A DNA stretch of 64,000 nt from Burkholderia latens (GCF_001718795.1 NZ_CP013437.1:682001-746000), one strand, 5' to 3'. Positions 26,842 through 36,759 are shown, counted from the stretch's first letter. Program-made: numbers and translations. The notes: generated by a model from the letters alone, not told the origin.

Positions 26842-27307
26842 GCTGCGCCGCGCCAGGCGGGCGGGTGGTCAGGATGCTGGATGCTGCGTTCAAACGCGGC
26901 GTTCATCGTCGTTCTCCTTGTTGGCGGCAGTTCGCCGCGATGCACGAGCGGGCGCTGGCGAGGCGGGAGCAAGATTCGTGCGCCGCCGACCGGCTCCGCG
27001 GCGAGGCGCGCCGGACGCGGCGAAACACGACGGGACAACGTGCGGCCCTGCACGGCGCGCCGCGCGCCCGAGCGCCGCGGGGACTTAGGTGTTTATACGT
27101 ATGCCGATACCGATATCGCTGGAATCCAAGATTTCATTGGAAGGTTATCGGACTTGTTCATAGACTGATCCGGGGGTACATCTCTGGCCGGCCGCACGCG
27201 CGGGGCCGCTGCGCCCCGAACCGCGTCCGCGCCATGCAGAACCACAACAGCACGGCATCGCGCCAGGCCGGCGCCGCGGCATACAACGACACCATCGGAG
27301 ACGAACC
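26842..27307. other. Intergenic region upstream of ytfQ
   Basis: 466 nt between divergent topoisomerase IB and ytfQ genes. The right half (27090-27180) is more A/T-rich, with GATACCGATATCGC-type sequence, and is the likely promoter and operator area of the sugar importer. No gene is supported. Confidence 0.6.
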
Positions 27308-28270
27308 ATGACATTCCTCAGGAAGCTGGCGGCCGGCGCGATCGTCGCGGCGGCGACGGCGCTGGCCACCGGCGCGCACGCGCAGCAAAAGCCGATCACG
27401 CTCGGGTTCTCGCAGGTCGGCGCGGAAAGCGCGTGGCGCACGGCGAACACCGTGTCGGTGAAGAGCGCGGCGAAGGACGCCGGCATCAACCTGAAATTCT
27501 CGGATGCGCAGCAGAAGCAGGAAAACCAGATTCGCGCGATTCGCTCGTTCATCGCGCAGAAGGTCGACGTGATCGCGTTTTCACCGGTGGTCGAGTCGGG
27601 CTGGGAGCCGGTGCTGACCGAAGCGAAGGCGGCCCACATCCCGGTGATCCTGACCGACCGCGGCGTCGACGTGAAGGATCCGTCGCTGTACGTGACGATG
27701 ATCGGCTCCGACTTTCTCGAGGAAGGGCGGCGCGCCGGACACTGGCTGGAAGAGCGCTACAAGAACGACGCCGGCCCGATCAACATCGTCGAGTTGCAGG
27801 GCACGGTCGGCTCCGCGCCGGCCAACGACCGCCGCGCGGGCCTGCTCGAAGTGATCAAGAACAATCCGAAGTTCAAGGTGATCGCATCGCAAAGCGGCGA
27901 CTTCACGCTCGCTGGCGGCAAGCAGGTGATGGAAGCGTTCGCGAAAACCTACGGCAAGCAGATCAACGTCGTCTATGCACACAACGACGACATGGCGCTC
28001 GGTGCGATCCAGGCGATGGAGGAGGCCGGCATCAAGCCCGGCAAGGACGTGAGCGTCGTGTCGTTCGATGCGACGAAGGGCGGCTTCCAGGCGATGGTCG
28101 CCGGCAAGATCAATGTCGACGTCGAATGCAGCCCGCTCCTCGGCCCGCAACTGATGACCGCGGTGAAGGACGTGGTCGCCGGCAAGCAGTTGCCGAAGCG
28201 GATCGTCACGAACGAAACGGTGTTCCCGATGAACGTCGCGGCGCAGGTGCTGCCGACCCGCAAGTACTGA
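27308..28270 (+). CDS. ytfQ: Galactofuranose-type ABC transporter, periplasmic binding protein
   Basis: 320 residues with a signal peptide ending AHAQQ. Type I periplasmic-binding fold: ITLGFSQVGAESAWRTAN, FSDAQQKQENQIRAIRSFIAQ, VILTDRGVD, VYAHNDDMALGAIQAMEEAG. The GAESAWRTAN and IGSDFLEEGRR stretches are those of E. coli YtfQ, which binds galactofuranose. It is the first gene of a four-gene ABC operon and is followed by an intercistronic hairpin. Confidence 0.92.
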   Translation: MTFLRKLAAGAIVAAATALATGAHAQQKPITLGFSQVGAESAWRTANTVSVKSAAKDAGINLKFSDAQQKQENQIRAIRSFIAQKVDVIAFSPVVESGWEPVLTEAKAAHIPVILTDRGVDVKDPSLYVTMIGSDFLEEGRRAGHWLEERYKNDAGPINIVELQGTVGSAPANDRRAGLLEVIKNNPKFKVIASQSGDFTLAGGKQVMEAFAKTYGKQINVVYAHNDDMALGAIQAMEEAGIKPGKDVSVVSFDATKGGFQAMVAGKINVDVECSPLLGPQLMTAVKDVVAGKQLPKRIVTNETVFPMNVAAQVLPTRKY

Positions 28271-28298
28271 GCACCGTCGGCGGCCCGGGCGGCGGTGC
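28271..28298 (+). promoter_or_regulatory. Intercistronic hairpin between ytfQ and ytfR
   Basis: GCACCG (28271-28276) pairs with CGGTGC (28293-28298) around a GC-rich loop containing the palindrome GCCCGGGC, starting 1 nt after the ytfQ stop. Such hairpins often protect the upstream binding-protein message and lower expression of the ATPase gene. Confidence 0.5.
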
Positions 28299-28340
28299 AA
28301 TTCCCGCCGTCCGGCAACTCCATCGAATCGAGGGCGACCC

Positions 28341-29855
28341 ATGACGAATTCGCCGGTGGTCGAGATGACCGGCATCGACAAGGCGTTTCCGGGAGTCCGT
28401 GCGCTGCAGCGCGTGAACTTCCGGCTGTTTCCGGGCGAGATCCATGCGCTGATGGGCCAGAACGGCGCCGGCAAGTCGACGCTGATCAACGTGCTGACCG
28501 GCGTGCATGCGCACGACGCGGGCGAGATTCGCGTCGGCGGCGCGCCGGTGAATTTTGCGGCGCCGCGCGAGGCCGAGGCGGCCGGTATCCAGACGCTGTA
28601 TCAGGAAGTGAACCTGTGCGCGAACCTGTCGGTCGCGGAGAACATCTTTGCGGGCCGGCAGCCGATGCGGCGCGGCGCGATCGACTGGAAGGCGATCCAT
28701 GCGCGGGCGCGCGACGCGCTCGCCGAACTCGACCTGTCGCTCGACGTCACGCGCTCGCTCGATTCGTATCCGATCGCGGTGCAGCAGATGGTCGCGATCG
28801 CGCGCGCCGTGTCCGTCGATGCGCGCGTGCTGATTCTCGACGAGCCGACGTCGAGCCTCGACGACGGCGAAGTCGCGCGGCTGTTCGACGTGCTGCGCCG
28901 GCTGAAGGCGTCGGGCATCGCGATCCTGTTCGTCACGCACTTCCTCGAACAGACTTATGCGGTGTCCGACCGGATCACCGTGATGCGCAACGGCGAGCGC
29001 GAAGGCGAGTACCTTGCGCGCGACCTGCCGGTCGACATGCTCGTCGCGAAGATGACCGGCCGCGAGCCGATGTCGGGCACGCTGCGCGCAGGCGCTGCGG
29101 CCGTATCGGCCGACGCGGGCGCGGCTGCGCCGTTCCTGTCGATGCAGCAGGTCGGCCGGCGCGGGATGATGAGCCCGCTCGACCTCGACGTGCGGCCCGG
29201 CGAAATCGTCGGGTTGGCCGGGCTGCTCGGCTCGGGGCGCACGGAAACGGCGCGGCTCGCGTTCGCGGCCGAGCGTACCGACACCGGCACGATCGAGATC
29301 GACGGTGCGCGCAAAAGGCTGTCGTCGCCGCACGACGCGGTGCGCAACGGCATCGCGTATTGTCCGGAGGATCGCAAGAAGGAGGGGATCGTTGCCGCGC
29401 TGTCGATCCGCGAAAACATCGTTCTTGCGCTGCAAGCGCGGCGCGGCTGGTGGCGGCTGATCAGCCGCGCGCGCCAGCGCGAACTCGCCGAAACCTACAT
29501 CGCGCGGCTCGGCATCAAGGCGCGCGATGCCGAACAGCCGATCGGGCTGCTGTCGGGAGGCAATCAGCAGAAGGTGCTGCTCGCGCGCTGGCTCGCGACG
29601 GAGCCGAAGCTGCTGATCCTCGACGAACCGACGCGCGGGATCGACGTCGCCGCGAAGTTCGACATCATGGAACGCGTGCTCGCGCTGTGCGCGCAGGGGC
29701 TCGCAATCCTGTTCATCTCGTCTGAAATCAGCGAGGTCGTGCGCGTGAGTCACCGCATCGCGGTGCTGCGCGATCGCCGCAAGGTCGCCGAATTGTCCGG
29801 CGCCGACGCCTCGGAGGAACATGTGTACCACCTGATCGCGGGAGGCCGCTCATGA
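28341..29855 (+). CDS. ytfR: Galactofuranose-type ABC transporter, double ATPase
   Basis: 504 residues, two fused ABC domains as in all sugar importers of the RbsA/YtfR group. First domain: Walker A GQNGAGKSTLINV, Walker B VLILDEPTSSLDD, with a degenerate signature (PIAVQQMVAIARA). Second domain: LLGSGRTETARLAF in place of a normal Walker A, and intact LLSGGNQQKVLLARWL and LLILDEPTRGID. It powers uptake of the sugar bound by YtfQ. It overlaps the first permease gene by 4 nt. Confidence 0.94.
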   Translation: MTNSPVVEMTGIDKAFPGVRALQRVNFRLFPGEIHALMGQNGAGKSTLINVLTGVHAHDAGEIRVGGAPVNFAAPREAEAAGIQTLYQEVNLCANLSVAENIFAGRQPMRRGAIDWKAIHARARDALAELDLSLDVTRSLDSYPIAVQQMVAIARAVSVDARVLILDEPTSSLDDGEVARLFDVLRRLKASGIAILFVTHFLEQTYAVSDRITVMRNGEREGEYLARDLPVDMLVAKMTGREPMSGTLRAGAAAVSADAGAAAPFLSMQQVGRRGMMSPLDLDVRPGEIVGLAGLLGSGRTETARLAFAAERTDTGTIEIDGARKRLSSPHDAVRNGIAYCPEDRKKEGIVAALSIRENIVLALQARRGWWRLISRARQRELAETYIARLGIKARDAEQPIGLLSGGNQQKVLLARWLATEPKLLILDEPTRGIDVAAKFDIMERVLALCAQGLAILFISSEISEVVRVSHRIAVLRDRRKVAELSGADASEEHVYHLIAGGRS

Positions 29856-30892
29856 TGCGGCTCCGTACGCTGCTTCGCCATCCGCTCGTGTGGCCGGTGC
29901 TGACGCTCGCGCTGCTGTTCGCGCTCGACGTTGCGCACCGGCCGGGCTTCCTGTCGATCTTGCTGCTCGACGGGCATCTGTTCGGCGCCCCGATCGACAT
30001 CCTGAACCGCGCGGCGCCGCTCGTGATCGTGTCGCTCGGGATGACGCTCGTGATCGCGACGCGCGGGATCGACATCTCGGTCGGCGCGATCGTCGCGATC
30101 GCGGGTGCGGCCGCGGCGATCGTGCTCGACGGCGATCCGACGCGGCTCGGCGCGGCGCTCGCCGCCGCGCTCGGGGTCGGCCTGCTCGCGGGCGCGTGGA
30201 ACGGCGTGCTGGTCGCGTTCGTCGGCATGCAGCCGATCATCGCGACGCTGATCCTGATGGTCGCCGGACGCGGCATCGCGCAACTGCTTACCGGCGGGCA
30301 GATCATTCCGATCGGCGCGCCCGGCTACCTCGAACTCGGCGGCGGCTATCTCGCGGCCGTGCCGTGCGCAGTGTGGATCGCGATCGCGACGATCGCGGCG
30401 ACCGCGCTGCTCGTGAACCGCACCGCCCTCGGCCTGTTCATCCGCGCGATCGGCGTGAACCCGGTTGCGACGCGCCTCGTGGGCTTGCGAGCAGGTGCGG
30501 TCGTGTTCGGCGTGTATTTGTGTTCGGGCGTGATGTCGGCGCTCGCCGGCGTTCTCGCGAGCTCGAACGTGCGCAGCGCGGACGGCAACAACGCGGGGCT
30601 GCTGCTCGAGCTCGATGCGATCCTCGCGGTGACGCTCGGCGGCACGTCGCTGCTCGGCGGGCGCTTCAGCCTTGCAGGCTCCGTGCTCGGCGCGCTGATC
30701 ATTCAGACGCTCACGTACACGACGTATTCGATCGGCGTGCCGCCGGAGGCGACGCTCGTCGTGAAGGCGATCGTCGTGATCGTCGTGACGCTGATCCAGT
30801 CGGACGCGGCGCGCGCGCTGGTGGTCCGGCACGCGTCGCGGCTGCTGCCTTTCGCGCGTTCGCGCGCCGCCACCGGAGCAACGCCGCGATGA
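29852..30892 (+). CDS. ytfT: Galactofuranose-type ABC transporter, permease 1
   Basis: 346 residues, 8-10 membrane helices of the RbsC/AraH family. Typical segments: LVIVSLGMTLVIATRGIDIS, GMQPIIATLILMVAGRGIAQ, LDAILAVTLGGTSLLGGRFSLAG. A second ATG follows the first directly. It overlaps ytfR and yjfF by 4 nt each, so the three are translationally coupled. Confidence 0.93.
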   Translation: MMRLRTLLRHPLVWPVLTLALLFALDVAHRPGFLSILLLDGHLFGAPIDILNRAAPLVIVSLGMTLVIATRGIDISVGAIVAIAGAAAAIVLDGDPTRLGAALAAALGVGLLAGAWNGVLVAFVGMQPIIATLILMVAGRGIAQLLTGGQIIPIGAPGYLELGGGYLAAVPCAVWIAIATIAATALLVNRTALGLFIRAIGVNPVATRLVGLRAGAVVFGVYLCSGVMSALAGVLASSNVRSADGNNAGLLLELDAILAVTLGGTSLLGGRFSLAGSVLGALIIQTLTYTTYSIGVPPEATLVVKAIVVIVVTLIQSDAARALVVRHASRLLPFARSRAATGATPR

Positions 30893-31998
30893 ACCGATTC
30901 CTCGCACGGCTTGCCGACCCGCGCACGCTGCCGATCGTCGTGACGATCGTGCTGTTCGCCGCTTTGTTCGGCTTCGGATCCGTGATGTACACGGGGTTTT
31001 TCTCGATGCAGGTGCTGACCGGTTTGCTCGTCGACAACGCGTTCCTGCTGATCGTCGCGATCGGGATGACGTTCGTGATCGTGTCGGGCGGCATCGATCT
31101 GTCGGTCGGATCGGTCGTTGCGCTGACAACGATCCTGTGCGCGATCGGCGCCGAGCGGCTGCACTGGCCGGTGTGGGCGATCGTGCCGGTCGTGCTCGTG
31201 CTCGGCGCGCTATACGGCGCCGCAATGGGCGCGCTGATCCATTACTTCAGGCTGCAACCGTTCATCGTCACGCTGGCCGGGATGTTCCTCGCGCGCGGTG
31301 CATGCTTCCTGATCACGACGCAATCGATCACGATCAACGAGCCGACGTTCCATGCGCTTGCAGGCATCAGCGTGCCGCTCGGCGGCGGCACGCTGAGCGC
31401 AGGCGCGCTGATCGCGCTCGCGACGCTGGCCGCTGCCATCTACGTCGCGCATTTCACGCGCTTCGGCCGCAACGTGTACGCGGTCGGCGGCAACGAGCGC
31501 TCGGCGCTGCTGATGGGGCTGCCGGTCGCGCGCACGAAAGTGGGCGTGTATGCGCTGAGCGGCTTCTGTTCGGCGTTGGGCGGCGTGGTATTTACGTTGT
31601 ACGTGCTGTCCGGTTACGGGTTGCAGGCGCAGGGAATGGAGCTTGACGCGATCGCCGCGACCGTGATCGGCGGCACGCTGCTGACCGGCGGCGTCGGTTA
31701 TGTCATCGGCTCGGTGTTCGGCGTCGGCATCCTGGGCACGATCCAGGTGCTGATCACGTTCGACGGCACGCTGAGCTCGTGGTGGACGCGCATCGTGATC
31801 GGCGCGCTGCTGTGCGTGTTCTGTCTGCTGCAGCGGGTGATCGAGCGACACGCGGCGCGGCGGCGCAGCGGCGGCACCGGGCTCGATCCGAAACGCGCGA
31901 AGCGCGATGCGGCGGACGTGACGCCCGCTGCGCCCGGCGACGATGCGGCGCCGGTGTCGACGACGCGCAGGCTGCTGGGCTTTCAGCGTTCCGCATGA
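30889..31998 (+). CDS. yjfF: Galactofuranose-type ABC transporter, permease 2
   Basis: 369 residues, start MNRFLARLADPRTLP inside the ytfT stop. Helices include LLIVAIGMTFVIVSGGIDLS, LQPFIVTLAGMFLARGACFL, LDAIAATVIGGTLLTGGVGY. It pairs with YtfT to form a heterodimeric channel. The C-terminal 40 residues after the last helix (about 330-369) are polar and Ala/Pro-rich, longer than in E. coli YjfF. It is the last gene of the operon. Confidence 0.93.
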   Translation: MNRFLARLADPRTLPIVVTIVLFAALFGFGSVMYTGFFSMQVLTGLLVDNAFLLIVAIGMTFVIVSGGIDLSVGSVVALTTILCAIGAERLHWPVWAIVPVVLVLGALYGAAMGALIHYFRLQPFIVTLAGMFLARGACFLITTQSITINEPTFHALAGISVPLGGGTLSAGALIALATLAAAIYVAHFTRFGRNVYAVGGNERSALLMGLPVARTKVGVYALSGFCSALGGVVFTLYVLSGYGLQAQGMELDAIAATVIGGTLLTGGVGYVIGSVFGVGILGTIQVLITFDGTLSSWWTRIVIGALLCVFCLLQRVIERHAARRRSGGTGLDPKRAKRDAADVTPAAPGDDAAPVSTTRRLLGFQRSA

Positions 31999-32008
31999 GT
32001 GCGCCGCG

Positions 32009-32031
32009 GGCCGCCGATTGCGCAGGCGGCC
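32009..32031. terminator. Hairpin between convergent yjfF and histidine kinase genes
   Basis: GGCCGCC (32009-32015) pairs with GGCGGCC (32025-32031) around a 9-nt loop, 11 nt after the yjfF stop. There is no U-run; it is a GC-rich 3'-end hairpin candidate for either strand. Confidence 0.45.
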
Positions 32032-32130
32032 GGCACGCTTGCCTGTCGGTTCCTGGTGCTGAATGGATGTGCGTTCGCGGGCGACTGCGCGGCGAATGCG
32101 GGCCGCGCGGCGTTGGCGCGCAGGTCGCAA

Positions 32131-34464
32131 TCACACCGGGTCGGCCAAATCCGGTTCTGCATCGAACGACCGATCGGCGATGCCCGTGCGCTTCAGCGAT
32201 TCGGCGAGCCGCTCGATTGCATGCAGGTCGAGCATGTCGAGGCGTTCGCGCATTGCCTGCACGAACGCTGCATGCCGCGGCGCGTGCGCATGTTGCCCGA
32301 GCCATTCCTCGATATCGGTGAGGCGTCCTTCGCTCGCGAGCGCGCCGAGTTCATCGAGCGCGTCGGCGGGCGGGCAGTGCATCGCGAACGCGTCGGGCGC
32401 CACGTCGGCATGATCGGCACGCGCGTCGGCTCGCACGAGCGCCGACGCCGGAATCAAAGCACGGCCGATTGCCGGCGCGACGATCTGGACCGTAAACGAC
32501 GTGCCGATGCCCGGCTGGCTCGATACGGCGAGTTCGCCGTGCATCGCGCGCACGATCCGCTGCGCGATGAACAGCCCGAGCCCCGTGCCGCCGTTGACCG
32601 CCTGCACCTGCTGGTACGCGCGGAAGATGTCGGTCGTCTCGTCGATGTCGATGCCGATGCCGGTATCGGATACTTCGAACACGATCCGCCACGCATCGTC
32701 GTGCGGATACGCGCCGACCGATAGCGCGACCGTGCCGTCGCGCGTGAACTTCGACGCGTTCGACAACAGATTGAGCAGCACCTGCTGCAGCCGGATCGCA
32801 TCGATCGACAGCTTGCCCGGCAACGGCGTGAGCGGCCGATAGTCGAACCGGTTGTTCTGCTGCGAACACAGCGCGATCGCGTAGTCGCCGATGTCGTTCA
32901 GCAGACCGGGCAGGTCGACCGTATCTGGCGAAATGCCGAGCGGCTGCAGTTCCGCCTTCGTGTATTGCAGCAACTCGTCGATCAACGCGAGCTGGTAGCG
33001 GATGCTTCGGTCGATCGAGCGGATCAGCCGCGCCTGGCCTTGCGTGGCGCTTTGCAACAGCAACTTCGCGTAGCCGTTGATCGTCGACAACGGCGCGCGC
33101 AGATCGTGGCTCACGTAGCCGAGCGTCTCGATCTTCTGCTGCATGTGCGTTTTCGCCTGTTGCAGCGCGTCGTTGAGCGCGACCGTGCGCTTGGCGACCT
33201 CGTCGCGAAGGCGATCCTGCTCGGTGAGTTGCCAGTGTTCGAGGCGCTTGCGCGCTTCGGTGCGTTGGCGGCCGACGTGGTGGATCCATGCGGCAAGCAC
33301 GACCAGGTGCGTGGCGAGGCCGACGATCGCAATCACCGGGTTCGGGTAAATCTCGGATTTCAGCCAGAACAGCCAAGGCGGAACCGCACTCAGGCCGTCG
33401 AGGATGCGCATCAGCAAATTGAAGGCGCCGAACGCGACGGCGATCAGCATCACGCGGCCGGTCGGCGTCCTGCGGATCGCAAGCGTTAGCGCGATGCCGA
33501 GATTGACGACGGCGAGCACGGCGTTCAGCCGCACGCAGAACCACGTAAACGTCAGCAGATCGCCGAATGCGGCTCCGAACATGCCGACGCATTCGAGGCC
33601 CAGGATCGTCAGATAGACCGCGCGTAGCGGCAGCCGGGCCTTTTCGCGACGAGATACCGTGAGGATGAAGACGATGAACAACGCGATCGCGAGGTACACG
33701 AAGATCACCTCGCCGCGTGCGGACCATTCGCGCTCGCCAGGCCAAAGGATCAACGTCGTATAGCCGCGATACGCCGCCTCGAACAGCGTCGTGCACAATG
33801 CGATGCCGGCCAGGATGTGAAATACGCTGCTGCGCGAGAAGAAGCCGATCAGCATTGCGCACCACATGAGCGCCAGCATGCCGCCGAGAAACCCGAAGTC
33901 CCACATCGCCGCGTGCATTTCCTCGGCGTCCCACGCGTCGCGCGTGAAGGCGGCGGGCGCGAGCCGCATTTCCTTGCGCGACGTGACGCGGATCAATACC
34001 GGCAATTGCTCGCTGGGGCGCAACGTCGCATCGAGCACCGGGTATCGCGAATGCCGCCGGATCGCGCCGTCTCCGTCGCCGGGGAAACGGCCGACGAACG
34101 TCCACGTGCCGCCGCGGTACGCATAGAAGTCGGCGCGGTCGACGCGCGCGTCGCGCAATGCCAGAACCAGATCGCGGGCGACGCCGCCGCGGTTGACGAG
34201 CGTCGTGCCGACCCACCATGCCGAGCGCGAGAAATCGATATTGAACGATGGCTGCGCCGGCGCGCTCGCGCGGTGCCGAGGGTCCGCAAGCCGCGCGGCC
34301 GCCTGATCGGCGGACAGCGTGTGGCCCGGATCCTCGATCAACGCGGCTGCGTCGACACGCGCAGGGTTTTCGCTCGCGTGTGCGCGGTGCACGCCGAATG
34401 CGGCAATCAGCGCGAGCACGACCAGCAGTGCGGCATGCCACGCCGATGGGCGCCGCCTATGCAT
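32131..34464 (-). CDS. Membrane sensor histidine kinase with 7TMR-DISM input
   Basis: 777 residues. A signal or first helix (AALLVVLALIAAFGVHRAHA) precedes an extracytoplasmic DISM-type domain (to about 190), seven membrane helices (about 195-400) and a coiled coil. The HisKA domain has the phospho-acceptor His453 in YVSHDLRAPLSTINGYAKLL, followed by HATPase boxes LLNLLSNASKF, VSDTGIGIDID and GGTGLGLFIAQRIV. A tail of about 90 residues follows the ATPase, with no receiver or HPt motif that I recognise. The start overlaps the end of the response regulator gene by 8 nt. DISM domains often sense carbohydrates or small periplasmic ligands (family knowledge). Confidence 0.9.
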   Translation of the reverse strand: MHRRRPSAWHAALLVVLALIAAFGVHRAHASENPARVDAAALIEDPGHTLSADQAAARLADPRHRASAPAQPSFNIDFSRSAWWVGTTLVNRGGVARDLVLALRDARVDRADFYAYRGGTWTFVGRFPGDGDGAIRRHSRYPVLDATLRPSEQLPVLIRVTSRKEMRLAPAAFTRDAWDAEEMHAAMWDFGFLGGMLALMWCAMLIGFFSRSSVFHILAGIALCTTLFEAAYRGYTTLILWPGEREWSARGEVIFVYLAIALFIVFILTVSRREKARLPLRAVYLTILGLECVGMFGAAFGDLLTFTWFCVRLNAVLAVVNLGIALTLAIRRTPTGRVMLIAVAFGAFNLLMRILDGLSAVPPWLFWLKSEIYPNPVIAIVGLATHLVVLAAWIHHVGRQRTEARKRLEHWQLTEQDRLRDEVAKRTVALNDALQQAKTHMQQKIETLGYVSHDLRAPLSTINGYAKLLLQSATQGQARLIRSIDRSIRYQLALIDELLQYTKAELQPLGISPDTVDLPGLLNDIGDYAIALCSQQNNRFDYRPLTPLPGKLSIDAIRLQQVLLNLLSNASKFTRDGTVALSVGAYPHDDAWRIVFEVSDTGIGIDIDETTDIFRAYQQVQAVNGGTGLGLFIAQRIVRAMHGELAVSSQPGIGTSFTVQIVAPAIGRALIPASALVRADARADHADVAPDAFAMHCPPADALDELGALASEGRLTDIEEWLGQHAHAPRHAAFVQAMRERLDMLDLHAIERLAESLKRTGIADRSFDAEPDLADPV

Positions 34465-35290
34465 CGTGCGGCCGATCGTGCGACGCGGGCTGGACATCGA
34501 TCGCGGGACGCTGGCGCCGCCAGTCCGACGGCGTGATGCCGAACCGCTCGCGAAACGCGGTTGCGAAGTTGCCCGGCGTCGAAAAGCCGATTTCCTCGGC
34601 GATGTCGCCGATCCCCATCGACGTTTCCGCGAGGAAGTGCTTTGCGGCGCGCAGCCGCGTATCGCGCAGGTACTCGAATACGGTCTGGCCGAGATGGTCG
34701 CGGAACACGCGTGACAGCTTTTTTTCGTGCGTGCCGACTTGCCGTGCGAGTTCTTCCAGCGTCGGCGGATTGCGCAGTTCGCGCAGCAGGACTTCGCTTG
34801 CCGCGCGCACGAGCGCGGCATCGGGATGGTCGGGCAATTGCGGAAGCTGTGTGAACGGCTGGCTGCGCCGCGCGCGCTTCAGGTGATTACGGATTCGCGC
34901 GATGACCTCGACCGGCTCGAACGGCTTCACGATGTAGTCGAGTGCGCCGGTTTCGAGCCCGGCGATGCGATCGTCGAGATCGCTCGCGGCGGTCAGGATG
35001 ATCACGGGAATGTGCTGCGTCGACGGCGTCGACGCGAGCAGCCGGCACGCGGCGAACCCGTCCATGCGCGGCATTCGCACGTCCATCAGGATCAGGTCCG
35101 GTGCGATCCCTTGCGCGCGGTGATACGCCTGCAGGCCGTCGAACGCGACGCTGATGCGGCAGCGCGCGGCACGCAGGATCTCCGTCAGGAGCCGCAAGTC
35201 GTTCGGGCGGTCGTCCACGACGAGAATGTGTGCGCCAGCGAGATCCGGCGTGGCGCGGAGCGACGCTGGACTGGACGAGCGGGATGCCAT
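34457..35290 (-). CDS. Response regulator with AraC-type DNA-binding domain
   Basis: 277 residues. Receiver domain 20-140 (HILVVDDRPND; phospho-acceptor Asp70 in LILMDVRMPRMDG; Lys in YIVKPFEP). C-terminal AraC/XylS HTH (LEELARQVGTHEKKLSRVFRD; GFSTPGNFATAFRERFGITP). This pairing is less common than OmpR or NarL types. It is transcribed ahead of its kinase. A TATAAT in minus orientation at 35361-35366 is a possible -10. Confidence 0.92.
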   Translation of the reverse strand: MASRSSSPASLRATPDLAGAHILVVDDRPNDLRLLTEILRAARCRISVAFDGLQAYHRAQGIAPDLILMDVRMPRMDGFAACRLLASTPSTQHIPVIILTAASDLDDRIAGLETGALDYIVKPFEPVEVIARIRNHLKRARRSQPFTQLPQLPDHPDAALVRAASEVLLRELRNPPTLEELARQVGTHEKKLSRVFRDHLGQTVFEYLRDTRLRAAKHFLAETSMGIGDIAEEIGFSTPGNFATAFRERFGITPSDWRRQRPAIDVQPASHDRPHDA

Positions 35291-36759
35291 GGTTGCGAAC
35301 GCGTAGAGGAGGTAGGCCTGATCGACACCGATGCATCTATGCGCATCATTGTTGCGAAAAATTATATGCCGACACGCCTGCCGACGGCGGGGTGTCCGTG
35401 CGGCGCGTGTGGAAATATTTGACAGCCCGATCGGCGTGCCCGGCGCCCGGAAACCCTACGGAAAATAAAGCGGGAAAAAGTGCCGAGTCGAATAAGAAAT
35501 GTCGGTCGTTATTTCCGGGCGCAATTTCCGCGAACGGCATTGGCCCGCACGATGAATTAGAGCGGAATGTGTCGTGCGGGTGGCGGACCCCGGTGCGCAT
35601 CGCATTCATCAATTCAATGTCCCCGTACTTAAGATTCTATTTATTCGATCTTAAAAATACTTTCATATTCGAGTCGAGCGCCGCGCCGACGTGTATGAAT
35701 GTAAATATCGTCTGCCCGGGAAAACATTTTGTCCGCCCGGGAAAAGATTTGATCCGATGAATCCCGGCACACTAGGCCCGACACGGCTGGAATCGGTTTT
35801 TCAGACAAACCGGGCTCCCCGCGAAATTCATTTGCCGCACTGCCCAGTCTGAATGCGCATATGTTCAATGTGACATTGCGCACTGACAATCCCGGAATCC
35901 GGGAACCGGGGCGGCGGCGAGTGCCGGCACGAGGGCAGTGCTAGCTTCGTCGTCCTTCGAAAGAATCGATATACAAGCGAAAGGAAGGATTTCGAGGCTG
36001 CTGAGAGTTTGACATACAAGGCGACAACAAATAGTCAAAGAAAGTCAGTTGATTAATGCGATGTAGGGTCGTCCGGCCAGTCATCGGTATTTCCGGAAAT
36101 CCGGACTTGCGGATGTGTGCCTGGATGGAAAGGGGTGAGTGAATTCGTGTCGACCGCCGGACAATGCGATTCCATGGCCGGCGGTCGCGCGCAAAGCGCT
36201 CTCGAATCAGGCGGCACGAAAAAACATGAACATTAAAAGCGTGGCAGATCAAAGCACCGGATCGCTGGACCCGGTGTCGGCTGTCAGCGTCCCCGCTCCC
36301 GCGACGCATGCATTAGTTCCGGGGTGCGTGCGGCGTCAGCCGCCTCCCGAATGAAACAGGACCGTCGGCCTGCGGTTCGAGCCGACGCGCGTCCGTGTGG
36401 CGTCTGAACGACGCATCCCCATGAAATTCGAAGTCGCCGCCGATGCGGTGCGATGGCGCTCGCGTGCGCGTTTCCGCAGCGGGCCGCGCAACGTGCTCAC
36501 ACGACGCCGGCGACGTCGGCTTCCATGATTCGATCCGATCCGGTTGTCGCCGCGAGTCGCGCCTGACCGCCCCGCGCGGTGTGCGACCGTGTGATCGCAG
36601 CGTGAATTGCGCGTGTCGTGCAGAGCCGTACGGATTTTCAGTTAGTCGTACGAAGTGAGTAAGCAAACGTGGCGACACGGGCGATCAAGGAGACGGAGTT
36701 TTCGCCCGTCCGCGTGCGCTGTCGCGTCATCCAGCACATGTAAACCGAGGGAAAACAAG
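35291..36759. other. Long intergenic region before the autotransporter gene
   Basis: 1469 nt with no ORF that looks like a real protein and many A/T-rich patches, unusual for this window. It contains two 21-bp direct repeats (35711-35752), a perfect TTGACA (36009-36014) with only a weak -10 17 bp later, and a putative -10 for the divergent regulator. It probably carries the control region of the adhesin, and may be an H-NS target because of its composition (inference). Confidence 0.7.
35711..35752. repeat. Two adjacent 21-bp direct repeats
   Basis: TCTGCCCGGGAAAACATTTTG and TCCGCCCGGGAAAAGATTTGA lie head to tail; 16 of 21 positions are identical, with a shared core GCCCGGGAAAA. Two-turn spacing (21 bp) places both on the same helix face, as for cooperative regulator binding. 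The adjacent adhesin or the AraC-type response regulator could be involved. Confidence 0.6.

Noticed and set aside
36009..36037. Perfect TTGACA as the adhesin promoter
   Set aside because: The -10 at correct spacing is poor (TAGTCA) and the adhesin start is more than 700 nt away; not strong enough to list as a promoter.
35641..36354. Short open frames in the region before the adhesin
   Set aside because: No ribosome sites, no motifs and inconsistent codon use; treated as non-coding.
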